Origin: Bacillota bacterium
GTDB lineage: Bacteria; Bacillota; Bacilli; Thermoactinomycetales; DSM-44946
Direction: 5' to 3'
DNA: 5,044 nt
NCBI GenBank assembly: GCA_021793745.1
Contig: JAJYSD010000146.1
Span: forward strand, 1 to 5,044
Under the pieces are notes generated by a model. It saw only the letters and a program-made list of their open reading frames with translations. It did not search any database and was not told where the DNA came from. Shown piece after piece: positions 1 to 5,044 of the stretch. Positions within the stretch are counted from its first letter, which is position 1; every line of letters begins with the position of its first letter. Position numbers and translations under genes: made by a program.

Positions 1-1532
1 AACGCAAAGCGCTCGAAATGCTGCAGGGTTCAAGCAAGCCGAAAAAGGAGCCCAAAGCTTCCTTCTGGTTGTCGATTCTGTCACTCGTCTCTTTTGCCGG
101 CGCCTATTTTATGCTCCGACAGGAGATGGACGCTGATGAAATCAAATTGCTTGGGATCCTGCTTCTGAACATGATTGGAACCTATTTTTTCTACACCCAG
201 CTCATCGTTTTTGTCACCCGCCTGTTGAAGAAAAACCGGCCTTTTTTCTGGCGGGGGGTGAACCTGCTATGGGTGTCGGAGCTGACCTACAAGATGAAGG
301 ATTATGCGCGGATGTTCTTTATGATTACCATCGTGACGGCCATCACCTGCACGGCCGCCGGTGCCGTGCTGGCCCTGAACAAGCAAATGGAAACCGTGTA
401 CAAGGAAGACCCCTTTGCCTTCGGCTTCTATCCGCTGACGGATGCGACGGGCAAAACAGAGATGGCCCGGGTTGAGCGGGAATTGAAACGGGCTGGAATC
501 CGTTATGAAAAGGTGGGTCTCAAACAGATCCGGATCGGGATAAAAGGTTTTGATGATCCATTGATCCTGATAAGGCAATCCGATTATGATCGGTTGTCAC
601 AATCCCTTTCACTGCCACAGGTGAATTTGCAATCGGAAGAGGCTTTGTTGATCCATTCGACGCTGGCGAAACACCAATTGCCGAACCTCACTGCATTGAC
701 CCTGAAGGAACCGGACGGCATCGCCTTCAATAAGAAAGAGGAATTGACGAAAACACTCTTTGGCAGCCAACATGTTGTGGTGGTAAGTGACGCGGAATTC
801 AGGCGGGTCATGCGGAAATTGCCGCCAACTCAAACAGAGCCATATTACGGTTATCTGGTTCCGGAATGGTCCAACCGCACCGTTCCCGCCATCGATTCCC
901 CCGAAGTCCGGTTGGGAACCAAATTGGACAAGATGAACAAAGATCGGCTCCGGGAAGGAAAAGCGGATGGTGTCATCATATCCCGCGCCGGCAACTTTGT
1001 GAATTTGAAGCAGGTCACCCGCATCATGATCTTCGTAGGTCTGTTTATCGCGGCCATCTTCTCCGTGTTTACCGCCAGTTTCCTCTACTTCAAGCTGTTT
1101 CAAGAATTGCAGCAGGATCAGCGCCATTACCACAGCCTGTCGAAAATGGGCCTGAGTGAAAGGGAGATGAAAAGGAGCGCAACCATCCAAATCGCCCTCC
1201 TCTTTTACATCCCCCTGGTCTTTGCGGCCCTTCAGACGCTGGTGGGCCTCTCCCGTTTCACATCGATGTTCTATGTTCCGAGCAACATGATCTTGGTCGG
1301 GTTGACCGCGATTGGAGCCTATATGATCCTTTACACCATCTACTTTTTTGGTGGTCCGTTCCCGCTTCCTGTCGCAACTGAAACGGGTGATGGTATGAAA
1401 GTTTCCGGCGACGGTCCCAGGGAGATCGGTGGAACCGCCTGGGCCGCGAAAGGAAGGCAGAATCTCCAGCTGCTTCCGGCGGACCGGGCGGATCCAGCTC
1501 CCCCATTTCCTCTCCCCAGGTCTTCCGATTGA
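1..1532 (+). CDS. BceB-type ABC transporter permease (FtsX family), 5' partial, with a probable frameshift near its 3' end
   Basis: Permease of the bacitracin-export/detoxification type (BceAB, VraFG, PsdAB relatives), which works in the membrane with a BceA-type ATPase and often signals to a BceS-type kinase. The frame is open to the left edge (RKALE precedes the first Met at 18), and family members usually exceed 600 residues, so the N-terminus and first membrane segments lie outside the window. Visible from Met18: membrane segments around residues 16-34, 42-66 and 98-120; an extracellular domain of about 210 residues (about 121-335), the hallmark of BceB proteins; then FtsX-like segments around 336-360, 388-410 and 424-444. 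The reading frame continues to 1532, but the last 60 residues are Pro/Gly/Ala-rich and do not look like the family. Removing one T from the T6 run at 1344-1349 gives a normal short basic tail ending at 1398. Family call is confident; specific substrate is unknown. Confidence 0.85.
   Translation, partial: RKALEMLQGSSKPKKEPKASFWLSILSLVSFAGAYFMLRQEMDADEIKLLGILLLNMIGTYFFYTQLIVFVTRLLKKNRPFFWRGVNLLWVSELTYKMKDYARMFFMITIVTAITCTAAGAVLALNKQMETVYKEDPFAFGFYPLTDATGKTEMARVERELKRAGIRYEKVGLKQIRIGIKGFDDPLILIRQSDYDRLSQSLSLPQVNLQSEEALLIHSTLAKHQLPNLTALTLKEPDGIAFNKKEELTKTLFGSQHVVVVSDAEFRRVMRKLPPTQTEPYYGYLVPEWSNRTVPAIDSPEVRLGTKLDKMNKDRLREGKADGVIISRAGNFVNLKQVTRIMIFVGLFIAAIFSVFTASFLYFKLFQELQQDQRHYHSLSKMGLSEREMKRSATIQIALLFYIPLVFAALQTLVGLSRFTSMFYVPSNMILVGLTAIGAYMILYTIYFFGGPFPLPVATETGDGMKVSGDGPREIGGTAWAAKGRQNLQLLPADRADPAPPFPLPRSSD
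1344..1398 (+). other. Probable one-base frameshift and native 3' end of the bceB-like gene
   Basis: Positions 1344-1349 are six T residues followed by GG, inside the codons of the last membrane helix (after TIY). In the uninterrupted frame the protein runs on as FGGPFPLP and a 60-residue tail of unlikely composition. If one T is dropped, the helix continues as FLVVRSRFLSQLKRVMV and stops at TGA 1396-1398. That is the expected end for this family: hydrophobic helix, then a short cationic cytoplasmic tail. This may be a sequencing or assembly error, a real mutation, or, less likely, slippage on the T run. The sequence alone cannot separate these. Confidence 0.7.
1412..1482 (+). other. GC-rich two-hairpin structured element downstream of bceB
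   Basis: Two consecutive inverted repeats can be paired by eye. Hairpin 1: CGG 1412-1414 with CCG 1444-1446, and CCCAGG 1416-1421 with CCTGGG 1438-1443 (T1415 bulged), capped by an inner CGGT 1427-1430 / ACCG 1434-1437 stem with a GGA loop. Hairpin 2: GGAA 1452-1455 with TTCC 1474-1477 and GCAG 1457-1460 with CTGC 1470-1473 (G1456 bulged, nine-base loop). CCGC 1444-1447 could alternatively pair with GCGG 1479-1482. No T run follows either hairpin, so it is not a classical intrinsic terminator. It may still stabilise or end the bceB transcript, or be an unrecognised leader for the ROK operon. No riboswitch class was recognised with confidence. Confidence 0.4.
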
Positions 1533-1590
1533 CCGCAATACAACCTCTACCAGAAGATCCTTCCCCGGCATTTCTAAATAAAATAGAGTA

Positions 1591-1619
1591 TTCTCATTTT
1601 TCTCCCCATCGTGTATATT
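1591..1619 (+). promoter_or_regulatory. Candidate sigma-A promoter for the ROK-importer operon
   Basis: TTCTCA at 1591-1596 matches the -35 consensus TTGACA at four of six positions. TATATT at 1614-1619 matches the -10 consensus TATAAT at five of six. The spacer is exactly 17 bases, and the surroundings are the most AT-rich part of the intergenic region. Transcription would start near 1626, leaving a leader of about 65 bases before the preferred start of the ROK gene. This is prediction by eye; there is no direct evidence of transcription. Confidence 0.5.
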
Positions 1620-1630
1620 GAAAATTGAGA
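1592..1630 (+). promoter_or_regulatory. Imperfect 11-bp inverted repeat over the promoter, candidate ROK operator
   Basis: TCTCATTTTTC at 1592-1602 and GAAAATTGAGA at 1620-1630 are inverted repeats with one mismatch in eleven, separated by 17 bases. The left arm overlaps the proposed -35 box and the right arm begins directly after the -10 box, so a dimer bound here would block the promoter. T-rich then A-rich half-sites resemble operators of ROK repressors such as NagC and Mlc, though the spacing here is wider than in those. Assigning it to the adjacent ROK gene is inference from position and symmetry. Confidence 0.45.
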
Positions 1631-1679
1631 GCGCCCGATGACTCCATGTTTGTTCGAAAGGCTTACAAACCAACTTGAT

Positions 1680-1686
1680 GGTGAGG
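1680..1686 (+). promoter_or_regulatory. Ribosome binding site that favours the ATG at 1693 for the ROK gene
   Basis: GGTGAGG at 1680-1686 lies six bases before the ATG at 1693. The in-frame upstream starts, TTG 1675 and ATG 1678, have only GAAAGG at 1656-1661, which is 13 to 16 bases away and too far for good initiation. ATG 1687 would be too close. The motif is not a perfect Shine-Dalgarno, so the start stays open by a few codons. Confidence 0.45.
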
Positions 1687-1692
1687 ATGGAA

Positions 1693-2907
1693 ATGCGGAA
1701 GCGAAACGCCAAGGACGCCCCCCATCAACCGCAGGCGCTGAAGCAGATGAACAAACGGCTGATCCTTCAGACCATTCGCCGCAGGCAGCCGGTATCCCGT
1801 TCCGAAATCGCCGACGAAACGGCGATCAGCCGGACCACCGTCTCCCAGCTGACCGACGAGCTTCTCCAGGAAGGATGGATCCGGGAGGTGGGACAAGGAC
1901 TTTCCGGTACCAAGGGAGGCCGGAAGCCGATCACCCTTTCGATCAACGACGATGCGGCTTGGGTAGTGGGAGTGGATATCGGGGGCTGCGGCACCACCGC
2001 CGCCCTCTGCAACCTGGCCGGCCAGGTCAAAAGCATCACATCCTTCTCCAGCCCCCCCACCTCCGGGTTGGACTCCCTCGTCGAGCAGCTGGAACACTTC
2101 CTTTCCCAGGCCGATCCGGAGGTCCGCATCATCGGTTTGGGAATCGGAGCCCCAGGCATCACCCGTTCCGCCGACGGCGTGGTCGTATCCGCCCCGGCCC
2201 TGGGCTGGACGGATGTCCCCTTGAAACGATTGCTGGAGGAGCGCCTCGGCCTTCCGGTCTATGTCGAAAACGATGTCAATCTGGCGGCCTTGGGGGAGTG
2301 TTGGAAAGGAGCGGGTAAGGGGAAGCGAAACGTCATCATGATCACCATCGGCACCGGGATCGGCTGCGGTCTGATCCTGGACGGCACCCTGTACCGGGGA
2401 TCCCGAGGGGCCGCCGGCGAAATCGGTTCAATGGTGACGGAGGCCGACGCTGTCGATCATTGGACCGACCCCGTGTTTGCCGGGTTCGGCTTTTTGGAAA
2501 GCAAAGCCGGGGGACCCGGCATGGTCCGTCAAATCCGGGAACGAATCGATGAAGCCGGCGCGTCCTCGCCCCTCCGCAGGGCCCGCAATCTGACGGCCAA
2601 GGAGGTGTTTGAGGCGGCGCGGAGGGGAGACCCCCTGGCGACATCGATCGTCTCCGAGTCCCTGCGCCATTTGGCTGCGGGCATCATCAACGCCGTCGTC
2701 CTGTTTGATCCGGAGGTGGTGATCCTGGGCGGTGGTTTGATGGGATCCGCCGATCTGCTGCTGCCGAAGATCCGGGAAGCGGTGGATCGTCTCTCGCCGA
2801 CCCGACCGGAAATCCGAAGCGCCCTGCTCGGCGATGATGCCGGCGTGATCGGCGGGGCCGCCCTGGTCCTGAAGGAATGCGACGACCCCATCGGCGGCGT
2901 CATCTAA
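1693..2907 (+). CDS. ROK-family transcriptional repressor (XylR/NagC type) with degenerate zinc motif
   Basis: Predicted sugar-responsive DNA-binding regulator of 404 residues from ATG 1693 (TTG 1675 or ATG 1678 would add 6 or 5), the usual size for ROK repressors. Residues about 20-67 form a MarR-like winged helix: MNKRLILQTIRRRQPVSRSE, recognition helix around SRTTVSQL (46-53), and wing GGRKP (75-79). The ROK kinase-like fold follows: phosphate-1 motif VDIGGCGTT (94-102), GAPG (152-155), ENDVN (192-196) with Asp194 at the catalytic-base position, and GTGIGCG (220-226). After GEIG (242-245) the conserved zinc-ligand His is Ser246, and no cysteine occurs in 247-276, so the CxCGxxGC site is absent. 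It sits 33 bases before the binding-protein gene and probably controls that operon and itself. Kinase activity is unlikely but cannot be excluded. Confidence 0.9.
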   Translation: MRKRNAKDAPHQPQALKQMNKRLILQTIRRRQPVSRSEIADETAISRTTVSQLTDELLQEGWIREVGQGLSGTKGGRKPITLSINDDAAWVVGVDIGGCGTTAALCNLAGQVKSITSFSSPPTSGLDSLVEQLEHFLSQADPEVRIIGLGIGAPGITRSADGVVVSAPALGWTDVPLKRLLEERLGLPVYVENDVNLAALGECWKGAGKGKRNVIMITIGTGIGCGLILDGTLYRGSRGAAGEIGSMVTEADAVDHWTDPVFAGFGFLESKAGGPGMVRQIRERIDEAGASSPLRRARNLTAKEVFEAARRGDPLATSIVSESLRHLAAGIINAVVLFDPEVVILGGGLMGSADLLLPKIREAVDRLSPTRPEIRSALLGDDAGVIGGAALVLKECDDPIGGVI

Positions 2908-2923
2908 CCTGGTACACCAGCCC

Positions 2924-2932
2924 AAAGGAGGG
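2924..2932 (+). promoter_or_regulatory. Strong ribosome binding site of the substrate-binding protein gene
   Basis: AAAGGAGGG is nearly a perfect complement of the 16S rRNA tail and lies eight bases before ATG 2941. It sits in the 33-base gap after the ROK stop codon. It supports 2941 rather than the second ATG at 2947, and fits the high expression usually needed for binding proteins relative to their transporter. Confidence 0.85.
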
Positions 2933-2940
2933 TATCGCCC

Positions 2941-4011
2941 ATGCGCATGTTCAAAGGATGGATCTTGGGACTGATCCTGGCCCTCACCGGATCGCTGCTG
3001 TCCGGCTGCCTGGCAGGCGGGGAGCCGTCCGGCTCCGACCACGGCCTGGAAGAAAAGGTGATCGTCTACTCCCCCCACGGAAAGGACATCCTCCGGGAGT
3101 TTGAAAAGCGATTTGAGGAGAAATATCCGGGTGTCGACGTGGAGTGGCTGGACATCGGTTCCCAGGAGATCCTGGACCGAATCCGCTCGGAAAAGGCCAA
3201 TCCCCAGGCGGATGTCTGGTGGGGCGCCCCGTCGGTAATGTTTGAACAAGCCCGGGAGGAGGGGCTTTTGGAGCCCTATGAGCCCAGCTACCGGGAAGCG
3301 CTGCCCGAGGAATTCCGGGCGGAGGATTTCTCCTGGACAGGCACCAGCCAGACCCCGGAGGTGATCATGTACAACAGTAAGCTCCTCTCCAGGGAGGAAG
3401 CGCCCGAGGATTGGGATGATCTGCTCGACCCCAAATGGAAAGGCAAGATCATCATCCGCTATCCCCTCGCCTCCGGGACGATGAGAACCATCTATTCGGC
3501 CATGATTTACCGCACCTACAAAGACACCCAGGATCCGAAAGAGGGGTATGAATGGCTGAGGAAGTTGGACGCCAACACCAAGGAGTATACGGCCAATCCG
3601 GAGATGATGTACAGCAAGGTGGCGAAGGGGGAGGGGTTGCTCACCGTCTGGAACATGCCGGATACGGTCATGTTGAAGGAAACCAAGGGGTATCCCTTCG
3701 ATTTCGTGATCCCGAAAAGCGGAACCCCGGTGTTGACCGAAGGTATCGCCCTGGTCAAAGGGAGCAAGCACCCCAAGGCGGCCCAGGCCTTCTATGAGTT
3801 TGTCAACACGCCGGAGGCGATAAAGCTGCTCGCCGAAAAGTATTACCGGATCCCGACGCGGACCGACGTCACCGATCTTCCCGACTGGATTACCGAGACC
3901 GAAATCAAAACCATGGACATCGACTGGAAGTTGTTTGAAAAGAAATCCGACGAATGGATGAAATACTGGGATGAAAACATCAAGAACCGGGCCAAAGAAT
4001 CCAAGGAATGA
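2941..4011 (+). CDS. ABC transporter substrate-binding lipoprotein, Fe3+/AfuA-like class (substrate uncertain)
   Basis: A 356-residue extracytoplasmic receptor that would deliver a ligand to the ABC importer encoded next. Residues 1-22 form a lipoprotein signal peptide: a basic start, a hydrophobic stretch (about 7-20) and lipobox LSGC with acylated Cys23, then a Gly/Ser-rich tether. The mature part has the periplasmic-binding type 2 fold: KVIVYSPHG (39-47), FEKRFEEKYPGVDVEW, ADVWWGAPS, the hinge strand region EVIMYN, a DPKWKGKI loop, ASGTMRTIY, and the C-terminal KHPKAAQAFYEFVNTPEA and YYRIPTRTDV (301-310) typical of the family. FbpA-type iron proteins carry a Tyr-Tyr iron-ligand pair in the second domain; the region I judge equivalent reads TVWNMPD (Trp237-Asn238). 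With a ROK gene beside it, a sugar phosphate, phosphonate or similar ligand seems likelier than iron. Family certain, ligand not. Confidence 0.9.
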   Translation: MRMFKGWILGLILALTGSLLSGCLAGGEPSGSDHGLEEKVIVYSPHGKDILREFEKRFEEKYPGVDVEWLDIGSQEILDRIRSEKANPQADVWWGAPSVMFEQAREEGLLEPYEPSYREALPEEFRAEDFSWTGTSQTPEVIMYNSKLLSREEAPEDWDDLLDPKWKGKIIIRYPLASGTMRTIYSAMIYRTYKDTQDPKEGYEWLRKLDANTKEYTANPEMMYSKVAKGEGLLTVWNMPDTVMLKETKGYPFDFVIPKSGTPVLTEGIALVKGSKHPKAAQAFYEFVNTPEAIKLLAEKYYRIPTRTDVTDLPDWITETEIKTMDIDWKLFEKKSDEWMKYWDENIKNRAKESKE

Positions 4012-4138
4012 ACCGGCGGACACCGGCCCGGTAGCCCGGCGCCGTTTCAACCACCCGTGAGCATCCGGTAAGCGACAAAGGGCCGGGAGAGATGCCGGTT
4101 CTCCGCTTAAGTCTTGTCAGCGGTTGGAGGGATCCTTT
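4012..4138 (+). other. Structured GC-rich spacer between binding-protein and ATPase genes
   Basis: This 127-base gap is long for an operon and has no convincing gene. CCGG occurs seven times between 4013 and 4098, giving many possible stems, for example CCGG 4028-4031 with CCGG 4036-4039, and CCCGGC 4035-4040 with GCCGGG 4082-4087. TCTCC 4100-4104 can pair either with GGAGA 4086-4090 or with the ribosome binding site GGAGG 4126-4130. There is no T run marking an intrinsic terminator and no promoter was seen. Such intercistronic structure after a binding-protein gene commonly protects its mRNA and lowers expression of downstream genes; that role is inferred here. Confidence 0.4.
4126..4131 (+). 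promoter_or_regulatory. Ribosome binding site fixing the GTG start of the ATPase gene
   Basis: GGAGGG lies seven bases before GTG 4139, the best-placed start in frame. TTG 4124 is also in frame but overlaps this site, and GTG 4148 would be 16 bases away. The site can be partly paired with TCTCC at 4100-4104. Confidence 0.75.
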
Positions 4139-5044
4139 GTGGGTCGAGTGGAATTGCAGCAAGTGGTCAAGCGGTTCAAGGACGTGGTGGCCGTCGAACG
4201 GTTAAACCTGACGGTCCGCGAAGGGGAGTTTTTCACCCTGCTGGGCCCCAGCGGATGCGGAAAAACGACCATCCTTCGGATGATCGCCGGCTTTTACCAT
4301 CCGTCGGAGGGGCGGATCCTCTTCGACGGCAACGATGTTACGGACCTTCCCCCCCACCGGCGGGACACGGGCATGGTGTTCCAAAATTACGCCCTTTTCC
4401 CCCATATGACTGTCATGGAAAACGTCGCCTTCGGACTGCAGGTCCGGAAACGCCCCAAAGACGAGATCAAGCGACGCGTCGAAGAGGCCCTGGCCCAGGT
4501 GAGGCTGGCGGGATACGGGGAACGTCGGATCAGCCAATTGAGCGGCGGACAACAGCAGCGCGTCGCCCTGGCCCGCGCCCTGGTCATCCGTCCCCGGATT
4601 CTGCTGTTGGACGAGCCCCTGAGCAACCTGGACGCCCGGCTCCGGGACGAGATGCGCGCGGAGATCATCCGCCTCCAGCGCTCCCTGGGCATCACTACGG
4701 TGTACGTCACCCACGATCAGACCGAAGCCCTGTCGATGAGCGATCGGATCGCCGTCTTCAATCAAGGGGTGTGCCAGCAGGTGGGAACCCCGATGGAAGT
4801 TTACAACACGCCCAACAACTCCTTCGTGGCCTCCTTCGTGGGGGAAACCAACCTGCTCCCCTGCACGATCCGACAGGTCACTTCCGGGACGGTAACCGTC
4901 TCCTGCGGAGATCGGGTCCTCACGATCGACAACTGCGCAGAAAACGCCGCTATGCTCCCTCCCGATCCCGTCGGAAAATCGATGCTCGCCTCCATCCGGC
5001 CCGAGGGAATCCGCCTGGCCGACGAATCCGCCCCCAACGCGGTC
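4139..5044 (+). CDS. ABC importer ATP-binding protein (PotA/FbpC/AfuC class), 3' partial
   Basis: Nucleotide-binding subunit that powers import of the ligand captured by the preceding lipoprotein, acting on the cytoplasmic face. It starts at GTG 4139 and is open for 302 codons to the window end, so the C-terminus is missing. All ATPase motifs are intact: Walker A GPSGCGKTT (36-44), Q-loop Gln82 in VFQNYALFPHM, signature LSGGQQQR (134-141), Walker B ILLLDEP (154-160), D-loop SNLD (162-165) and switch His192 in VTHDQTEALS. The stretch FVASFVGETNLLP begins a C-terminal TOBE-type regulatory region, as in PotA, FbpC and MalK-like proteins, which run to about 340-380 residues. The preceding gene is an AfuA-like binding protein, so the two probably serve one importer, with inner-membrane permease genes expected downstream. 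The motifs do not reveal the substrate. Confidence 0.93.
   Translation, partial: MGRVELQQVVKRFKDVVAVERLNLTVREGEFFTLLGPSGCGKTTILRMIAGFYHPSEGRILFDGNDVTDLPPHRRDTGMVFQNYALFPHMTVMENVAFGLQVRKRPKDEIKRRVEEALAQVRLAGYGERRISQLSGGQQQRVALARALVIRPRILLLDEPLSNLDARLRDEMRAEIIRLQRSLGITTVYVTHDQTEALSMSDRIAVFNQGVCQQVGTPMEVYNTPNNSFVASFVGETNLLPCTIRQVTSGTVTVSCGDRVLTIDNCAENAAMLPPDPVGKSMLASIRPEGIRLADESAPNAV

Larger units (their letters stand above)
1399..1692 (+). other. Intergenic region between bceB-like and ROK genes
   Basis: If the frameshift is accepted, this stretch of just under 300 bases has no convincing gene. The first part (to about 1500) is GC-rich and holds the two hairpins. The middle (about 1533-1570) shows nothing recognisable. 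From about 1571 to 1630 it becomes AT-rich and holds the candidate promoter and inverted repeat. The rest is the presumed 5' leader of the ROK gene. Reading frames on the opposite strand across this part have no recognisable protein features. Confidence 0.6.

Noticed and set aside
1427..1437. GGTGGAACCGC resembling the conserved T-box antiterminator core
   Set aside because: A T-box needs a stem I region of well over 100 bases upstream, a competing terminator with a T run, and usually an amino-acid-related gene downstream. Here the upstream DNA is bceB coding sequence, no T run follows, and the next gene is a ROK regulator. The motif is also internal to a different hairpin.
609..1712. 367-codon reading frame on the minus strand over bceB and the intergenic region
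   Set aside because: It is antisense to a recognisable permease and crosses the promoter patch. The translation shows no domain, signal or sensible composition.
1638..2318. 226-codon + strand frame overlapping the start of the ROK gene
   Set aside because: It is an alternate frame within the ROK gene with an Arg/Gly/Pro-rich translation and no family features. The ROK frame fully accounts for this DNA.
2428..4050. Long 540-codon reading frame on the minus strand
   Set aside because: It lies antisense to the ROK and binding-protein genes, which have clear family motifs and ribosome binding sites. Its translation is rich in Gly, Pro, Arg and His without recognisable domains, as expected of the shadow of GC-biased genes.
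4013..4098. Repeated CCGG as a possible repeat array
   Set aside because: Seven CCGG occurrences have irregular spacing and unrelated flanks, so they are not direct repeats or a CRISPR-like array. They fit the generally high G+C of the spacer.
4202..4765. 187-codon minus-strand frame within the ATPase gene
   Set aside because: It is antisense to an ABC ATPase with every catalytic motif intact, and is best explained as a shadow frame.

Overview
The window reads as chromosomal DNA of a Gram-positive, probably thermophilic or moderately GC-rich Firmicute. The clues are strong AGGAGG-type ribosome binding sites, a BceB-type antimicrobial-peptide ABC permease (a family largely confined to Firmicutes), and a lipoprotein-type solute-binding protein. 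A member of the Thermoactinomycetaceae or a related Bacillales group would fit, but that is an inference from style, not a match to a known genome.

Layout, all on the + strand: (1) positions 1 to about 1398/1532 hold the C-terminal two thirds or more of a BceB/FtsX-type permease whose N-terminus lies upstream of the window. Its last membrane segment is interrupted by an apparent one-base frameshift in a T6 run at 1344-1349. (2) Positions 1399-1692 are mostly non-coding. They hold a GC-rich two-hairpin element (1412-1482), then an AT-rich patch with a plausible sigma-A promoter (1591-1619) and an 11-bp imperfect inverted repeat that straddles its -10 box (1592-1630). (3) 1693-2907 encodes a ROK-family repressor with an N-terminal winged helix. 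(4) After 33 bases, 2941-4011 encodes a lipoprotein substrate-binding protein of the ferric/AfuA-like ABC class. (5) A 127-base GC-rich spacer follows, with possible alternative pairings around the next ribosome binding site. (6) 4139 to the end of the window encodes the ABC ATPase (PotA/FbpC/AfuC class, with the start of a C-terminal TOBE region). It is cut off by the window edge, and permease genes probably follow.

Taken together, the ROK gene, the binding protein and the ATPase look like one operon for a binding-protein-dependent importer under a ROK repressor. ROK regulators normally sense sugars or sugar derivatives. The binding protein also seems to lack the tyrosine pair used for iron by FbpA-type proteins. 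A sugar, sugar-phosphate or other small organic ligand is therefore more likely than ferric iron, although automatic annotation would probably say iron. The BceB gene belongs to a separate upstream unit (bacitracin-like peptide sensing or detoxification).

I did not find a clearly new biological system. The points most worth checking are the frameshift in bceB, the candidate ROK operator over the promoter, the loss of the ROK zinc motif, the substrate question, and the two structured spacers.
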